Source: Sphagnum compactum (taxonomy: Eukaryota; Bryophyta; Sphagnopsida; Sphagnales). From it: a DNA stretch of 64,000 nucleotides. The notes under the pieces are model-generated. The model made no database searches. It was not told where the DNA came from and saw only the letters and a list, made by a program, of their open reading frames with translations. The stretch's first letter is position 1. Each line of letters opens with the position of its first letter. The translations under genes and the position numbers were made by a program. The stretch spans positions 8,587,495 through 8,651,494 of the forward strand of contig OZ234502.1 in the NCBI GenBank assembly GCA_965153455.1, written 5' to 3'. Positions 47,150 through 57,889 of the stretch are shown here, one piece after another.

Positions 47150-49955
47150 GGACTCTAGATTTTGATGAGCATCCACACCATAAACAAACATTGTTGCACA
47201 TTTGTAATTCAAGTAGGCTTTTTGAACCTTCTCTTGAAATTTCTGTGCTTTTGATTAATGTTTTTGGATTATATTCAATCATGCCTACACGTTTGCAAGT
47301 TCCAACTAATTTTAAATTGAAGTACTTTTTCAATGTTCAAGTCTCAGGAGAAATTTTAACAGTTCATGAACCTCACTATTGTGATGCACTTAAATCCAAT
47401 AGCATGAGTGCAAAAAGAAGTTGCATGCCTTCTTTTGAATTGCAAACTCTTAGTCCAACTCTATTTTTGGATGTAGACCTTGAAGGTCTTGAACCCCTTG
47501 AAATTTTTGCTATTGCAAAGGATGGGCATGCACCAACTTTTTCTAAGAAACAAAAAAAAACTAAGAATTATAAGGTGAATCAAAAGTTTCAAAGTTTCAT
47601 GAAGTTTGGGCTTTTATAATGCCATGGGCAGAGCTCATATTGAATGATGCTAGTTTGGTAACTTTTGTCAAATGTTGAGTTTGACTAAAATTGAGAGGAA
47701 GGAGAACGTTCTAGTGGTTAAATGGGATTCTATATAGAAGCATGCAAGGAAGAAGAAAATCCCTAATAGTAAATGGTATATAAATCCAAAATGTAGGCAT
47801 GCAAAAGTAAAATTGCATATGTTCAACTATCTACAGCAACTGTCCTCTAGTAACTTGATCTTTGTCAAGCAGTGGGAGAAAAACGAAAACCTGTCCAATT
47901 TGCCAATGTGTTCAACTTGCTAAATAAAAGCAAGCCCATGATAGATTATGAAGATTTCTTGTTTTTGTTTCAATTCTTGAAACTTTGATCTCTTTCCAAA
48001 AAACAATGGTCTGATGGGGTTGGTTGGGAAATGGTAAAATACATTGACCATGAGGTGAAAAAGCCACTAAAATTACTATCCAAAATGCCAAGTTTGTATC
48101 CTTAACTTATGATGAAATCACTTCTATGGATAATGCCAAATTGGGCAAATGTGCATGGTTATATTATGCAAGATTGGTGTATATCTTTGTTGTTGAATGT
48201 GTAACATGTGGTTTCTAGACTAGAGTTAAGAGTTTAACTTTGTTGATTATGAATTCTTTGATGACATAAGGGGGTTTGAAAGAAGAGGAGTTCGATTCAA
48301 AGTTCAATATGTTTTGGCGTTGATGGGGTGAGTACCTTTGGAATTACAATTTAGATCCAATGTCAATATGTTCCATTTGTCATGGGTGTGCATTGTATGG
48401 TTCACTAAATCAATTTGGTGGTACAAACCTTTTAAACCTTCATTTAGTGTTTCACATTGATGGTCTTTTGCAATTTTGTATTTTTTTCAACCACAACCCT
48501 AATAGACATCTATAATATGCAAAATTCAAGGCAAAGATCGTGGAAACCAATGCCAATAAAATCTTACTAAAACGTAAAGCAAGTGGACATCCATCGTCAA
48601 TTGTGTCAAACGTGTATCATTTGAATATCACATTTTAAAAATGAAAATGGCATTGGATGCACCCACCATAACCTTTACTTAGTTTAACTTATGTTTGTTA
48701 ACTAATGTTGAAACTTTGTTGGGGTTAAATGTCATTATGCCACTTTTTGAAGTAATTCATTCTTTGATTAAATTTGTTTAGTTGCATGATGTGTTCGTTT
48801 GTGATTTTATAGCAACTCTATCAAAATCTATGAAGGAGAGGTGTATCACATGTACTGTGATAGCCAGTGTTGTTTCCAAGGTGATGTGTTTACTAAGTTT
48901 CCAGCATTGGTCAATTCTGTTCATAAAAACATTTATCTTTAATACATTACAAATTTGAATACTGAAATCAATCACCTAGCATTTGAATTTGTTGGGTAGC
49001 ACATTTGGGCCACATTTATAAATAAAATGGGGGGTGTAGTCATAGTAACATGTCCCACAACAAGTGCTTGATGTTCAATGTTATTGAAAATGTAACTTAA
49101 TTTTGTGTTGAAATTAGGATTTACTTATATGATAACATTCATAATATATCATGGGAACTTGTGAATAAATTTGAAATTAATCAAATGAATAAAAATTATG
49201 AAAAAACACTAATAAAGCACTGCAACCTATGCTTTTAAACAATAAAGGACATTTTTAATAACTTGAAGTTTTGTCTAAATGACATATTTTGACAAATTTT
49301 TAATGCAAAGCTTATCAAAGTACTATAAAGAAAATTATCATGATTTTTAAAGATTTTTCGAATACTTTTTCAAGAATATTTCAAAAATATTTTAAAAATA
49401 TTTCCCCAAAAGCAGTCACAAAAGCAATCAAAAGGCAAGTGGGTGTAACTCATGTTATCCCATTTGCACCTTAGTGGGATATGGTTATGTTACAAGGCCT
49501 ATGTTTGAAGAGATCATAACCTCTATGAGGCAACAATGTGTGAAAGTTAGGAATTAGCTTATTATAGAGTTGCACTGCCAATTCCCATTCCAAGAATTGC
49601 ATTTGGGGTTGTGTACCCTTAGTACTTGTTGTAACCAGAACTTGAAGTGAAGTTTTCTACTCATTTAGCAATTCCCAAAGCTACCTTTTGCTAACCTTAA
49701 AAAGTGGGGCATAATGAGGTATGGGTTCTAACAATGTTTTCAGCTACTACTTTTGACTTGGAAAGATCTTTATTTGTCCTTACAATGAAAAAAAATGCCA
49801 AATTGGCAATGCAAAAACCAACTAATCTCAACCCATTTACCAAACTTTGGAAGACGCTTTCATCATCACAAATTCTTTGAACATCAAATCCCTGAATACA
49901 TTAAGTTGACTAAACTTGTTGTTTGTGCAATTTATTGGTTCAATAGAACATGAAT
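47150..49955 (+). pseudogene. hAT-like transposase remnant, copy 2
   Basis: It is collinear with the remnant at 39040-41960. The N-terminal part is better preserved here: a 193-codon open frame at 47038-47619, with a MPWAELILNDASLVTFVKC-like reading just downstream in a shifted frame. The zinc-finger part, the catalytic-region start and the SLIKF-like segment are all broken by stops. The C-terminal dimerisation segment is lost in the approximately 285-bp deletion beginning near 49955. It is dead. Confidence 0.75.
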
Positions 49956-51223
49956 TTTTTATATTGAGTATGCATGACTAAGTTTTTCTTTTGTGCAGGT
50001 TAGGCTTTATGTTGTAACAGGCAAGGCCTATTTCCCCATAAAGCTTTGTCATCGAAGGTTGAAAATAGAAAATCAATGACTCACAAAAGAATTGAATTTT
50101 TTTTGAAAGCTTGCAGTTTTAAAACTGACTTAAAAAATTCTCTTGTAGCAAATCTTGTCCAACTAATTTTTTTCCCTAGTTGTCAAAAGTTTACATACTT
50201 AGCCACCTTGTAGTTGGGCACTTCGATATAGAATATGCCCATGTGGAATTTATTTGTGAAAGAGGGGGCAACATGTAGCCAACTGAATTAAAGTGAAAAA
50301 GTGAAAAAGAAAACACTACACCACAATATGATTCACATAATTAGTTGTTGAATATTTGTTTTAAGGTGATAGGCCTACTTGATTAGCACATCCCTAAAGA
50401 AATGTGATCAAAGTTTGAGCACATCATAGGCTCAAATTAGCAAGACTTTTTGAGCTATGGTAGTTGAAATTTAGAGTGTGTTTTTAGAGCCATTGAGTTT
50501 TCATGATCTCATAAAAACAAGGCATGTGACACACAATGGCCATGTCACTAATTTAATATCAACAATTAATATTTATGATAAATTGGTCATAGGTAGGGGA
50601 AAAAAAATTTCAAAAAGATTTTTTTTTTCATTCTTTTACATCACTTATGAAGAACCCAAAAGGTATCTCACAGGAAATGATGACATGTTTTAGGAACCTA
50701 TTTAAACATTTAAAATTTTGTTACCAAACCAAAAACAATAGGGAAATGTCACAACATGATTTTATTTTTTTTGCAAATCCAATGACTTTTTCTTAAAACA
50801 AAGTTATCAAATATTCTCTTTTCATATTAATTCTTCACATTTGTGCAAATTTTCAAATTAAAAAAAAAGACTCATCATGACATGTGTATTTGAATGTTTT
50901 CAATCACATTGTCACAATATTACATGAAGTTTTGCATATAATGAGTGCCATAATCATTTTCAGAGAAAATATTTTCATATTTAGTTTTGTGGTTATTCTT
51001 TGGTGACAAAGTCAGTTGGGCTGGGTGCACATTTTTAAGAAGATGGCACAGAAAACCAAATGTCAAAAGATGAATGTGAATCTTTTTACAACCAAATTAG
51101 TATGAATCATCTCACCTAGTTGATAGGAGCAAAAGCCCTTGAAGCTACTATACTCTATAATGGTTCCCAACACAATATCCCTGCCTTACAAGGCAGGGCC
51201 AACAAAAGGGGCAACCACCACAA

Positions 51224-51553
51224 CTAAGGCCCACTTTAATTGGGAGGTACAGGGCCCAAATTCCTCAGAACAGAACCGATTTGAAGCAAATTGAATGGGT
51301 AAGTTTGGACCCTGCCTTGGACAGTAGCTTGCATCTTGGTTCTTCAAATCATGGGCTTTCCTTTTTAGTTCTTTTCTGTTGTTCAAACCAACTGATTTTC
51401 CCTTCAAAATGGTGCCATGTAAGTTGAGCCCCAATTTGCCACTTTCTGGTCTTGGATACTCATCCACAGGCCAAGGGTCCAATTTATGACTCTCAGCCAA
51501 TAGAATTGCTTTATTTCACTGGACCCTGCACTTTCATGTAAAGTGGCCCTGAG
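51224..51553 (-). mobile_element. MITE-A copy 5, upstream of GLP7
   Basis: It is nearly identical to copy 4 (43387-43716), with the same right terminus CATGTAAAGTGGCCCTG, consistent with co-duplication with the GLP block rather than a separate insertion. Confidence 0.75.
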
Positions 51554-51696
51554 AGCAGATTCTCCACCACAACAGAAACAATGATGTGACAGACTAGTAT
51601 GCAGAAAAATGGAACCCCACTGGTGGCCCCACAAAGTCTCTAGCACACCTAATTGGGACTCCGTGGACCCAGATATGGACGCGGAAGCAAAGTCGC

Positions 51697-51881
51697 TTGC
51701 CATCTCAGCCGTTGTTCGGAATGGACGCCATTGACCATTTGATCAGTTTACAATCATGGCGGCGAGTCGTCTATGGCTATTAGAAGATGTCCTCCACGGC
51801 GTCGACTGGTTACTCAATGGAAATGCTGCACTTTCCAACGCGCTCCGCCATCGCACTTCATCTCTCAATACAGCTACAAAT
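51697..51881 (+). promoter_or_regulatory. GLP7 promoter: boxes A and B, altered TATA (TACAAAT)
   Basis: Box A is at 51697-51716, box B (ACGCGCTCCGCCAT) at 51838-51851 and TACAAAT at 51875-51881, 196 bp before the ATG. The whole stretch is almost identical to the GLP6 promoter, including the altered TATA position. Confidence 0.6.
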
Positions 51882-52070
51882 ACACCAGCGTACTCTTTCA
51901 TCACTGCATAATCCACCAGAAGCTTCTTTTCCTGCTTACACCACCACTTCCATTGCGATCTCAACACAGGGTCCTTCGACGTCATATACTTCTTTCAACC
52001 CATACAATACCTCTCCTCTACTCCAGATTCCGACAAGTAGCACCACATTGAAGGATTGTTTTCCAACATC

Positions 52071-52742
52071 ATGGCTGGAAGGTGGTCAGCTCACTTGTGT
52101 CATGTTGCAGTACTACTTCTCGTGCTGCAACTAGCTCTCTCACCCATGATGGCCGTGGCATCCGATGCAGACCCAGAACAAGATTTCTGCGTTGCCGACT
52201 TGAACAGCGCCACCCTCGTCAACGGTTTGGTGTGCAAGAGTCCCGCAGCTGTCACGGCAAATGACTTCGTCTTCCATGGCTTGGCCACCTCCGGAAACAC
52301 CAATAATGCAGCCGGAAGTGCCGTCACTCCAGCATTTGCGGCTCAGTTTCCCGGCCTCAACACTCTCGGCATCTCCATGGCACGCCTCGACTTCGCTCAA
52401 GGGGGCCTCGTCCCACCCCACACGCATCCCCGGGCTACTGAGATCTTGTTCGTGCTGGAGGGCTCTTTGTTGGTGGGGTTCGTGAGCACCGACAACAAGC
52501 TGTTTGCCGTAACTGTGAACGCCGGTGATGTGTTTGTATTCCCCAGAGGTCTTCTGCACTTCGAGCTCAACGTCGGCAAAGGCAAGGCTACCGCCATCGC
52601 CGCGTTAAACAGCCAAAACCCGGGAGTGCAGGCACAAGCTGCAGCGCTGTTCGGGTCTGGCATCAGCGACGTTGTGTTGGAGAAAGCGTTCGGATTGAGT
52701 GAGAAGGCAGTGGAGCATATCAAGACCAAATTTGCCGCATAA
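52071..52742 (+). CDS. Germin-like protein (GLP7), cupin superfamily
   Basis: The gene encodes 223 residues without introns; the start at 52071 (MAGRWSAHLCH) is chosen by homology over an in-frame ATG five codons upstream. Signal peptide 1-30 carries Trp5 where GLP5 and GLP6 have Leu. Cys40/Cys55, His117, His119, Glu124 and His163 are intact. From residue 73 to the end it is identical to GLP4, with only silent differences seen at the DNA level. The tail reads EKAVEHIKTKFAA. It is the last unit of the tandem array; homology with the other blocks ends at about 53587. Predicted role: secreted Mn-cupin; activity unknown. Confidence 0.96.
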   Translation: MAGRWSAHLCHVAVLLLVLQLALSPMMAVASDADPEQDFCVADLNSATLVNGLVCKSPAAVTANDFVFHGLATSGNTNNAAGSAVTPAFAAQFPGLNTLGISMARLDFAQGGLVPPHTHPRATEILFVLEGSLLVGFVSTDNKLFAVTVNAGDVFVFPRGLLHFELNVGKGKATAIAALNSQNPGVQAQAAALFGSGISDVVLEKAFGLSEKAVEHIKTKFAA

Positions 52743-53587
52743 AAAGTTTGACTTAAATGCTCTAATTGTAGTTGATCAGGTGTGGATGCTAATTTGGTTG
52801 CCGATTCAAGTAGATAATGGATTCTTCTAGGCCATAACATTATTGAAATCACGCATAGTTGTTGTGTGGATTTGGAAATTGTATTCTTTGGGAAGAGCCC
52901 CTATCTATTTATAAACCATTTACTTAGTTAGTAGTTACCTATTTTTCTACATATCCACCTATATATTTGAGATCTATTCCTTAGGGAATTGGTTAGGGTA
53001 GAACAACCTATGAGCCATGGCTTAAGCGCTGAAGGCAGGTCAGATGCAAGGGGAGGGCTCCCTTGTTTTTGTTTTGATGCACTAGTGCACTAAAATCATC
53101 AAAAATGGATTAGAATTAAGAAAGTTACCACCCCCAAATTGGAGGGGATTGAGAACTCAAAAAAAACAAACCACCAAATAGTACAAAGCCCATTCCCAAT
53201 CACCCAAAAGAATTATTGCATGTTGCTCCGTTGTTGTTAGAGTTCCAAAATGATTTGTATAACTAAAAGTGACGCTCATATATCACTTTAAAGCATTTAA
53301 AATGATTAAAAAAATGAGAAACTTAAAAGCTTTGAAAGTAGGAATGGTCCAAAGAGAAGGAAAAAAGAACAAAAAAAGACATTGTGAGTTGGAAAGCTTA
53401 TTTTTCTTCTTGCTATTTTTTCATTACTCCTTTTCATTTGCACTTCAAAGATGATTTCTAGAGCTTGAGGTAGCACTCCCATATCATTTTAAATCATTCA
53501 AAATGAAGCACATATGATGAAGATTTAAAGAAGTGATCAATGATAAGGTAATAAACGATGATGAGCAATTCTACCCCACCCAGGTTA

Positions 53588-56234
53588 ATTTTTTGCATGT
53601 TTCACCGGCTAGCCCATCAGCCACTTGTTGCAAAACAAATTCCCTACCTTTGGAAACATAATCAACTTCATTCTTGTTATGTTTACAATCCTTACTAATA
53701 TACCATTCACCTTTTTCTCTCCTTTCATAGGTTTATTAGCCTTCCTTTTACAGGCATGTTTCTGGAATGAATCACATTTGGGCTTGTCAGTAATTTATCT
53801 TTATGTTCAAAAAGAAAATTTTGCATTTTACTATATGCACGCAACTGTTAGACCCCACTTGCAATCTAGCCCAAAGCAGTTCGACTGCCCATGAAACTTG
53901 AAATTTCCTTTTTGATTCATATGCATGTGTTTTATTAACCTCCAATGGTGACATTGAACTCTTATCCAAATCCTCTTGCAACTAGAAGTTCAATGCTAAG
54001 AGCAATGTAGGAGAATCTAATGCATTTAAACACATCATAGGAATGTCACAGGTTGCTTGGTACCTTTCAAGATAGCAAATTCACAAAAAAATTGATGTTA
54101 GCTTTTATTACTGGAAGCCACATCACACGTAGCAAGAAGGGTGCCATTGCAAGGGTTGCAAGAGCTGTAGAAATATTTAAATATGAAATTTAAAGGCGGT
54201 TTTAGAGGAACATCATCTTGAAACAAAGTTGAAAGAAAAGACAAATATTAAATACAAGCTCTGCACAAGCACAAATGTGCACAACAAACCCATGAAAGCA
54301 AAATGAAACCCCATAGAACTACAACTGACAAGTTGATGACACAAAATGATTTGTAAGTGGCCAAAGTGCAAAACAAACTCAAAAAACTTTGAAATGTGTT
54401 CAAGCTTCATAAATAAAAAATGTTCAAGTACACAACAAAATGCAAACTAGTACTAGTGCACTATGCATTATGTATAGTCATGAATGCAACTTACACCATA
54501 TGGAAAGGTTGGAAACTTGGAACTACAATGGATTATTGTAGTATACATATTTGAACAAAAATGTTGCACATTGAAAACAACCATAATGATGTCAACAAAA
54601 CTTAGGAATAGGGATTCCAATTTGATTTCAAGCTCCAACATCCAAAATTCCAACACAAATTACAAATGCATTTCAATCCGCCCATGATCTAATTTCACTC
54701 CCAAAAATTTGGTCATTCTAGAGTCCAAGACATAGATCTTGATGCTTGAAATAGATTGTCATGCTTAATGCTCAACGACCAAAGAAAATCAATCCACATA
54801 CATGATACAATTCAAAAGCAACAAACTCTAGCACAACATTCAACTTTGAGGAGTGAAAGAGTGGACTTTAAAATTTGAAAGAAAAAAAATCAGGCAACAA
54901 GCTATCAACTTCTAAAGCCCAAGTAGCCAAAAGATCACAATTTTATTTTTTTAAAAAGTTTAAGTTGTAATTTGTAAATGACTTGCAAGCTCAAGGCCTT
55001 TTAGGTTTTCAACTCCAAGCTTCTAGACTCTAGCTCATCCAAACTCTAGAGTCCATACGTGTCATTTTGGAATCCATATAGTGATTATTGGCGACATAGA
55101 TGAACGAGAAGGAGGAAGAATGGCGAAGGGTTCTATGTGGGAGAAGGAGAGTTTGGCAAATGACAAAAATGCAAGGGGAAAAAGTGGCAAAAATCCAACA
55201 GTCTACATAGCTAGGTAGGTGTCTTAGGTTTTATTTGGAGGTGGTTTGGTGATTTGCTGTGTTGTTCCACTGCTAGACTAGCAAAAGGAAATGAGTAGAT
55301 TTTTAGGCAAACGTTAGGGTGTCACAATGCTCGTAGGTGAAAAGTGCCAGATTTCACCTTTAAAATCTAAGCTTACAGGCGGTCAGCCCACTTTTTAGGG
55401 AGAAATTCTGTGATTTTTCACTGGAAAAAAGAACACTGCTTCCTTCCAGGCACACCAGTTGGACAGGTCTTCTTGGGGCTATCTAACCTAACCATTGTTT
55501 CGAATCGACATGCGCATTGTACAAATCATGAAAACCATTATGTTAGCTAATGTCCTGGGTACAGGCCATTCCACATGTTCAGAAATTTTGGCTTGCTTAA
55601 ATTTCCTAGCAGTCACCTCACTGGGCACAATGGTCTATTTCCGTGTTGGGCAATTATTAGAAACATGGCCAGATCTGGAGTGGTTACCATGACAATTCTT
55701 AAGGTTCATCAAAAACATGGTTCTCCAAAATTCCAAGACCCAATTCTGGTACGTAAGCATGGTTCTCAAAAAATTTCAAAAAATCCAATAACAGGCCCAA
55801 TAAAAAACTGCCAGTCCACTGCCGGTTCTTTCATGAAAACCTGGAGCAGGTTTTTTTGAAGTGACCGGGACCAGAGGCTTTTCAATTGTGTGATTATTTG
55901 AGGCTGGTGTATACCCATGAGCATCTCCCATCGTGAATCCTTTTTTGTTTGTGGTAAGTGTCTCCTTTGTATTAAATGATGAAAATTTATGGGAGGCTCA
56001 TGAAAAGTTCCCATTCTGAATTTTTTTAGTACTCAAAACTCTTGCTTAAATGCAAAGCATGAATTTGGGATATTATAAAAATGTCAGTACAAAGGCGGTA
56101 GGAACTAGACTCCCCCAAAGAATTCCGTTGCAACACATTACGCGATCCTGGAGTTCAATTTATTTTCATCTACTATAAAATCCACATATGTGTGTATATT
56201 TATACCCTTGCACTTCTCATGTGAGCTAAAGTTT
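53588..56234. other. Intergenic, no gene recognised
   Basis: Frames of up to 94 codons have no recognisable domain. The stretch 55700-55870 has the GGTTC/AGAACC-rich texture also seen at 4600-5250 and 10650-11050. Nothing else was assigned. Confidence 0.45.
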
Positions 56235-56906
56235 TCAAAAGTTCGCCTTGATCTGATTCACTTCGGCCGCACTCAATCCGAACGCTTTCTCCAACACAGC
56301 GTCGTTGATGCCCGACCCGAACAGCGCTGCAGGTTGTGCCTGCACACCCGGGTTCTGGCTGTTCAGTGCGGCGATGGCAAGGGCTGGGCCTGTGCCCACG
56401 TTGAGCTCGAAGTGCAGAAGACCCCTAGGAAACACAAACACATCGCCGACGTTCACAGTTGTGGCAAACAACTGCTGGCTGGTGCTTACGAACCCCACCA
56501 ACAAAGAGCCCTGAATCACGATCAAGATCTCAGTAGCCCGGGGGTGTGTGTGGGGTGCGACGAGACCTCCTACAGCGAAGTCGAGACGTGCCAGGGAGAT
56601 GCCCAGAGTGTTGAGGCCGGGAAACTGAGCCGCGAATGCTGGAGTGACTGCACTTCCTGCTCCGTTTGTGGTGTTTCCAGCAGTGGCCAAGCCAGCGAAC
56701 ACGAAGTCATTTACTGTGACAGTTGCGGGATTCTTGCACACCAAACCATTGACGATGGTGGTGCTGGCCACGATGCCAACGCAGAAGTCTTGTTCTGGGT
56801 CGGCATCAGATGCCATCGCCGTCATGGGTGACAAAGCTATTTGCAGCACGAGAAATGCCATCGTGATACACCGCACACTGATCAGTATATTCCGTGCCAT
56901 CATCAC
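56235..56906 (-). CDS. Germin-like protein (GLP8), most diverged copy
   Basis: The gene encodes 223 residues from the first of three consecutive ATGs (56906, 56903, 56900); the third would give 221 and aligns best with the MAR/MAG start of the paralogues. It has no introns. The signal peptide ends about MA32. Counting from 56906, Cys42/Cys57, His119, His121, Glu126 and His165 are all present. Changes from the other copies include CVGIVAST for CVADLAST, FAVGGLVAPHTH for FAQGGLVPPHTH, LIVIQGS for LFVLEGS, and a tail AAEVNQIKANF. GNTTN at residues 77-81 creates an N-glycosylation sequon (Asn78-Thr-Thr) absent from the other seven. It faces the tandem array convergently. Confidence 0.96.
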   Translation of the reverse strand: MMMARNILISVRCITMAFLVLQIALSPMTAMASDADPEQDFCVGIVASTTIVNGLVCKNPATVTVNDFVFAGLATAGNTTNGAGSAVTPAFAAQFPGLNTLGISLARLDFAVGGLVAPHTHPRATEILIVIQGSLLVGFVSTSQQLFATTVNVGDVFVFPRGLLHFELNVGTGPALAIAALNSQNPGVQAQPAALFGSGINDAVLEKAFGLSAAEVNQIKANF

Positions 56907-57103
56907 GTTGAAGAAGCTGGCTGCAACTGGCGGCAGCTAGTGCAAGTGGTTTCTGAGAGCAGGTATTGATCGAAAACCCGAGCTAGTACTAGCCTAGATA
57001 CACTGAGAGCTGCTGATTAGATCACTGGAGGTTTCTGATTAAACTCCAGAAAGTATAAGAAGTGCGACAGAATACAATGAAGAAATGGAAATCACAATTT
57101 CCA

Positions 57104-57110
57104 ATTTATA
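57104..57110 (-). promoter_or_regulatory. GLP8 TATA box
   Basis: The minus strand reads TATAAAT about 200 bp before the first ATG, the same spacing as in the other copies. Boxes A and B were not found upstream, so regulation probably differs. Confidence 0.6.
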
Positions 57111-57235
57111 GAGACGGGTGAATCGGTGATCAGCGTATAATTCCTGCAAAGAACAGATCAACGTTACAACGAAAGTGGCCGCTGCACGTCTGCGCGTACA
57201 ACGAGACTACTACTCTGAATTACTCAAAATAACAA

Positions 57236-57253
57236 GGGAGGGGGTGGGGCGGG
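57236..57253 (+). promoter_or_regulatory. Potential G-quadruplex in the GLP8 promoter
   Basis: The plus strand reads GGGAGGGGGTGGGGCGGG, four G runs separated by single bases, which is among the most stable G-quadruplex patterns. It lies about 125 bp upstream of the GLP8 TATA box, on that gene's template strand. Confidence 0.55.
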
Positions 57254-57383
57254 AATATTCAAAGAATCTCCGACATGCGCGGGCAGACGAAATCATCTAG
57301 TCAACAACGTGCCGTGCTTGGCGGCGAATGTTGGATGATATACGAATCATTCTACCCCGCGATTAAGGTAAAACGTCAACGCA

Positions 57384-57389
57384 CACGTG
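57384..57389. promoter_or_regulatory. G-box (CACGTG) upstream of GLP8
   Basis: A palindromic CACGTG lies within GCACACGTGC, about 275 bp upstream of the TATA box. GTCAA words (W-box core TTGAC on the GLP8 strand) occur nearby at about 57300 and 57376. bZIP/bHLH or WRKY binding is possible but not shown. Confidence 0.4.
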
Positions 57390-57889
57390 CTTGAGCAATT
57401 CGTCAATACCCTAAGTGTCATTAGCTTTCAAGCTGCTTACAATTTGTCAATACGCTAAGTACTAGTAGCTGTCAAGCTGCTTTGGCCGTGATGTTTGCCT
57501 TCACGTTTCGCTGCTTTTGGGACCAAAAACAGGTCTTGGATAGACTCGGGATTCGCACATAGAAAGTGTGATGAAGTGTGCAATGTCATGGGGTAAATTT
57601 GAATTGGTGAATTCAAATTATATTGGTTGGTTGTAGGTCACACATTTTCACATATTTAATCCCCTTTACAATAAATCTTAAAAGCCCACGACCATTGAAA
57701 TTCGATTGGAAGAAAAGACATGTGGGGTACAAGTTCATTTTCACATGAAGGTTGAAGGCCTAAAGGGCCAATGGATTTGAGGTGAGCTTGCCACAAAGCC
57801 TATTAGACCCTGAGCCTAAAAATCATGAGCCTAAAATCCATGAATGGTCTAAAATGTCACTCTTCTTTTTTTTTATGAAACTCAACTCT

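Larger units (their letters stand above)
45749..51223 (+). repeat. Spacer 2 of the tandem array (hAT-like element inside)
   Basis: It is collinear with 37641-43386. Differences include a 66-bp inversion at 46793-46858, loss of about 285 bp after 49955 relative to 41820-42105, and a small hairpin insertion at 51179-51198. Confidence 0.82.
51224..53587 (+). repeat. GLP block 3 of the tandem array (GLP7)
   Basis: It is homologous to blocks 1 and 2 up to the word TCTACCCCACC.AGGTTAA, after which unrelated sequence follows. Near 53000 it has an extra stretch ('aacctatgagccatggcttaagc') absent from the other two blocks. Confidence 0.85.

Noticed and set aside
47038-47619. 193-codon frame as an independent gene
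   Set aside because: The matching region in spacer 1 is broken by stops, and the next segment continues as a hAT-like transposase in a shifted frame, so it is a pseudogene part.
56190-56831. 213-codon open frame antisense to GLP8, and similar antisense frames over the other GLP genes (for example 9183-9659, 23308-23727, 36210-36629)
   Set aside because: They occur in the same relative frames in every paralogue and follow from the codon bias of the GLP genes. They have no signal or domain and vary wherever the GLP varies silently.
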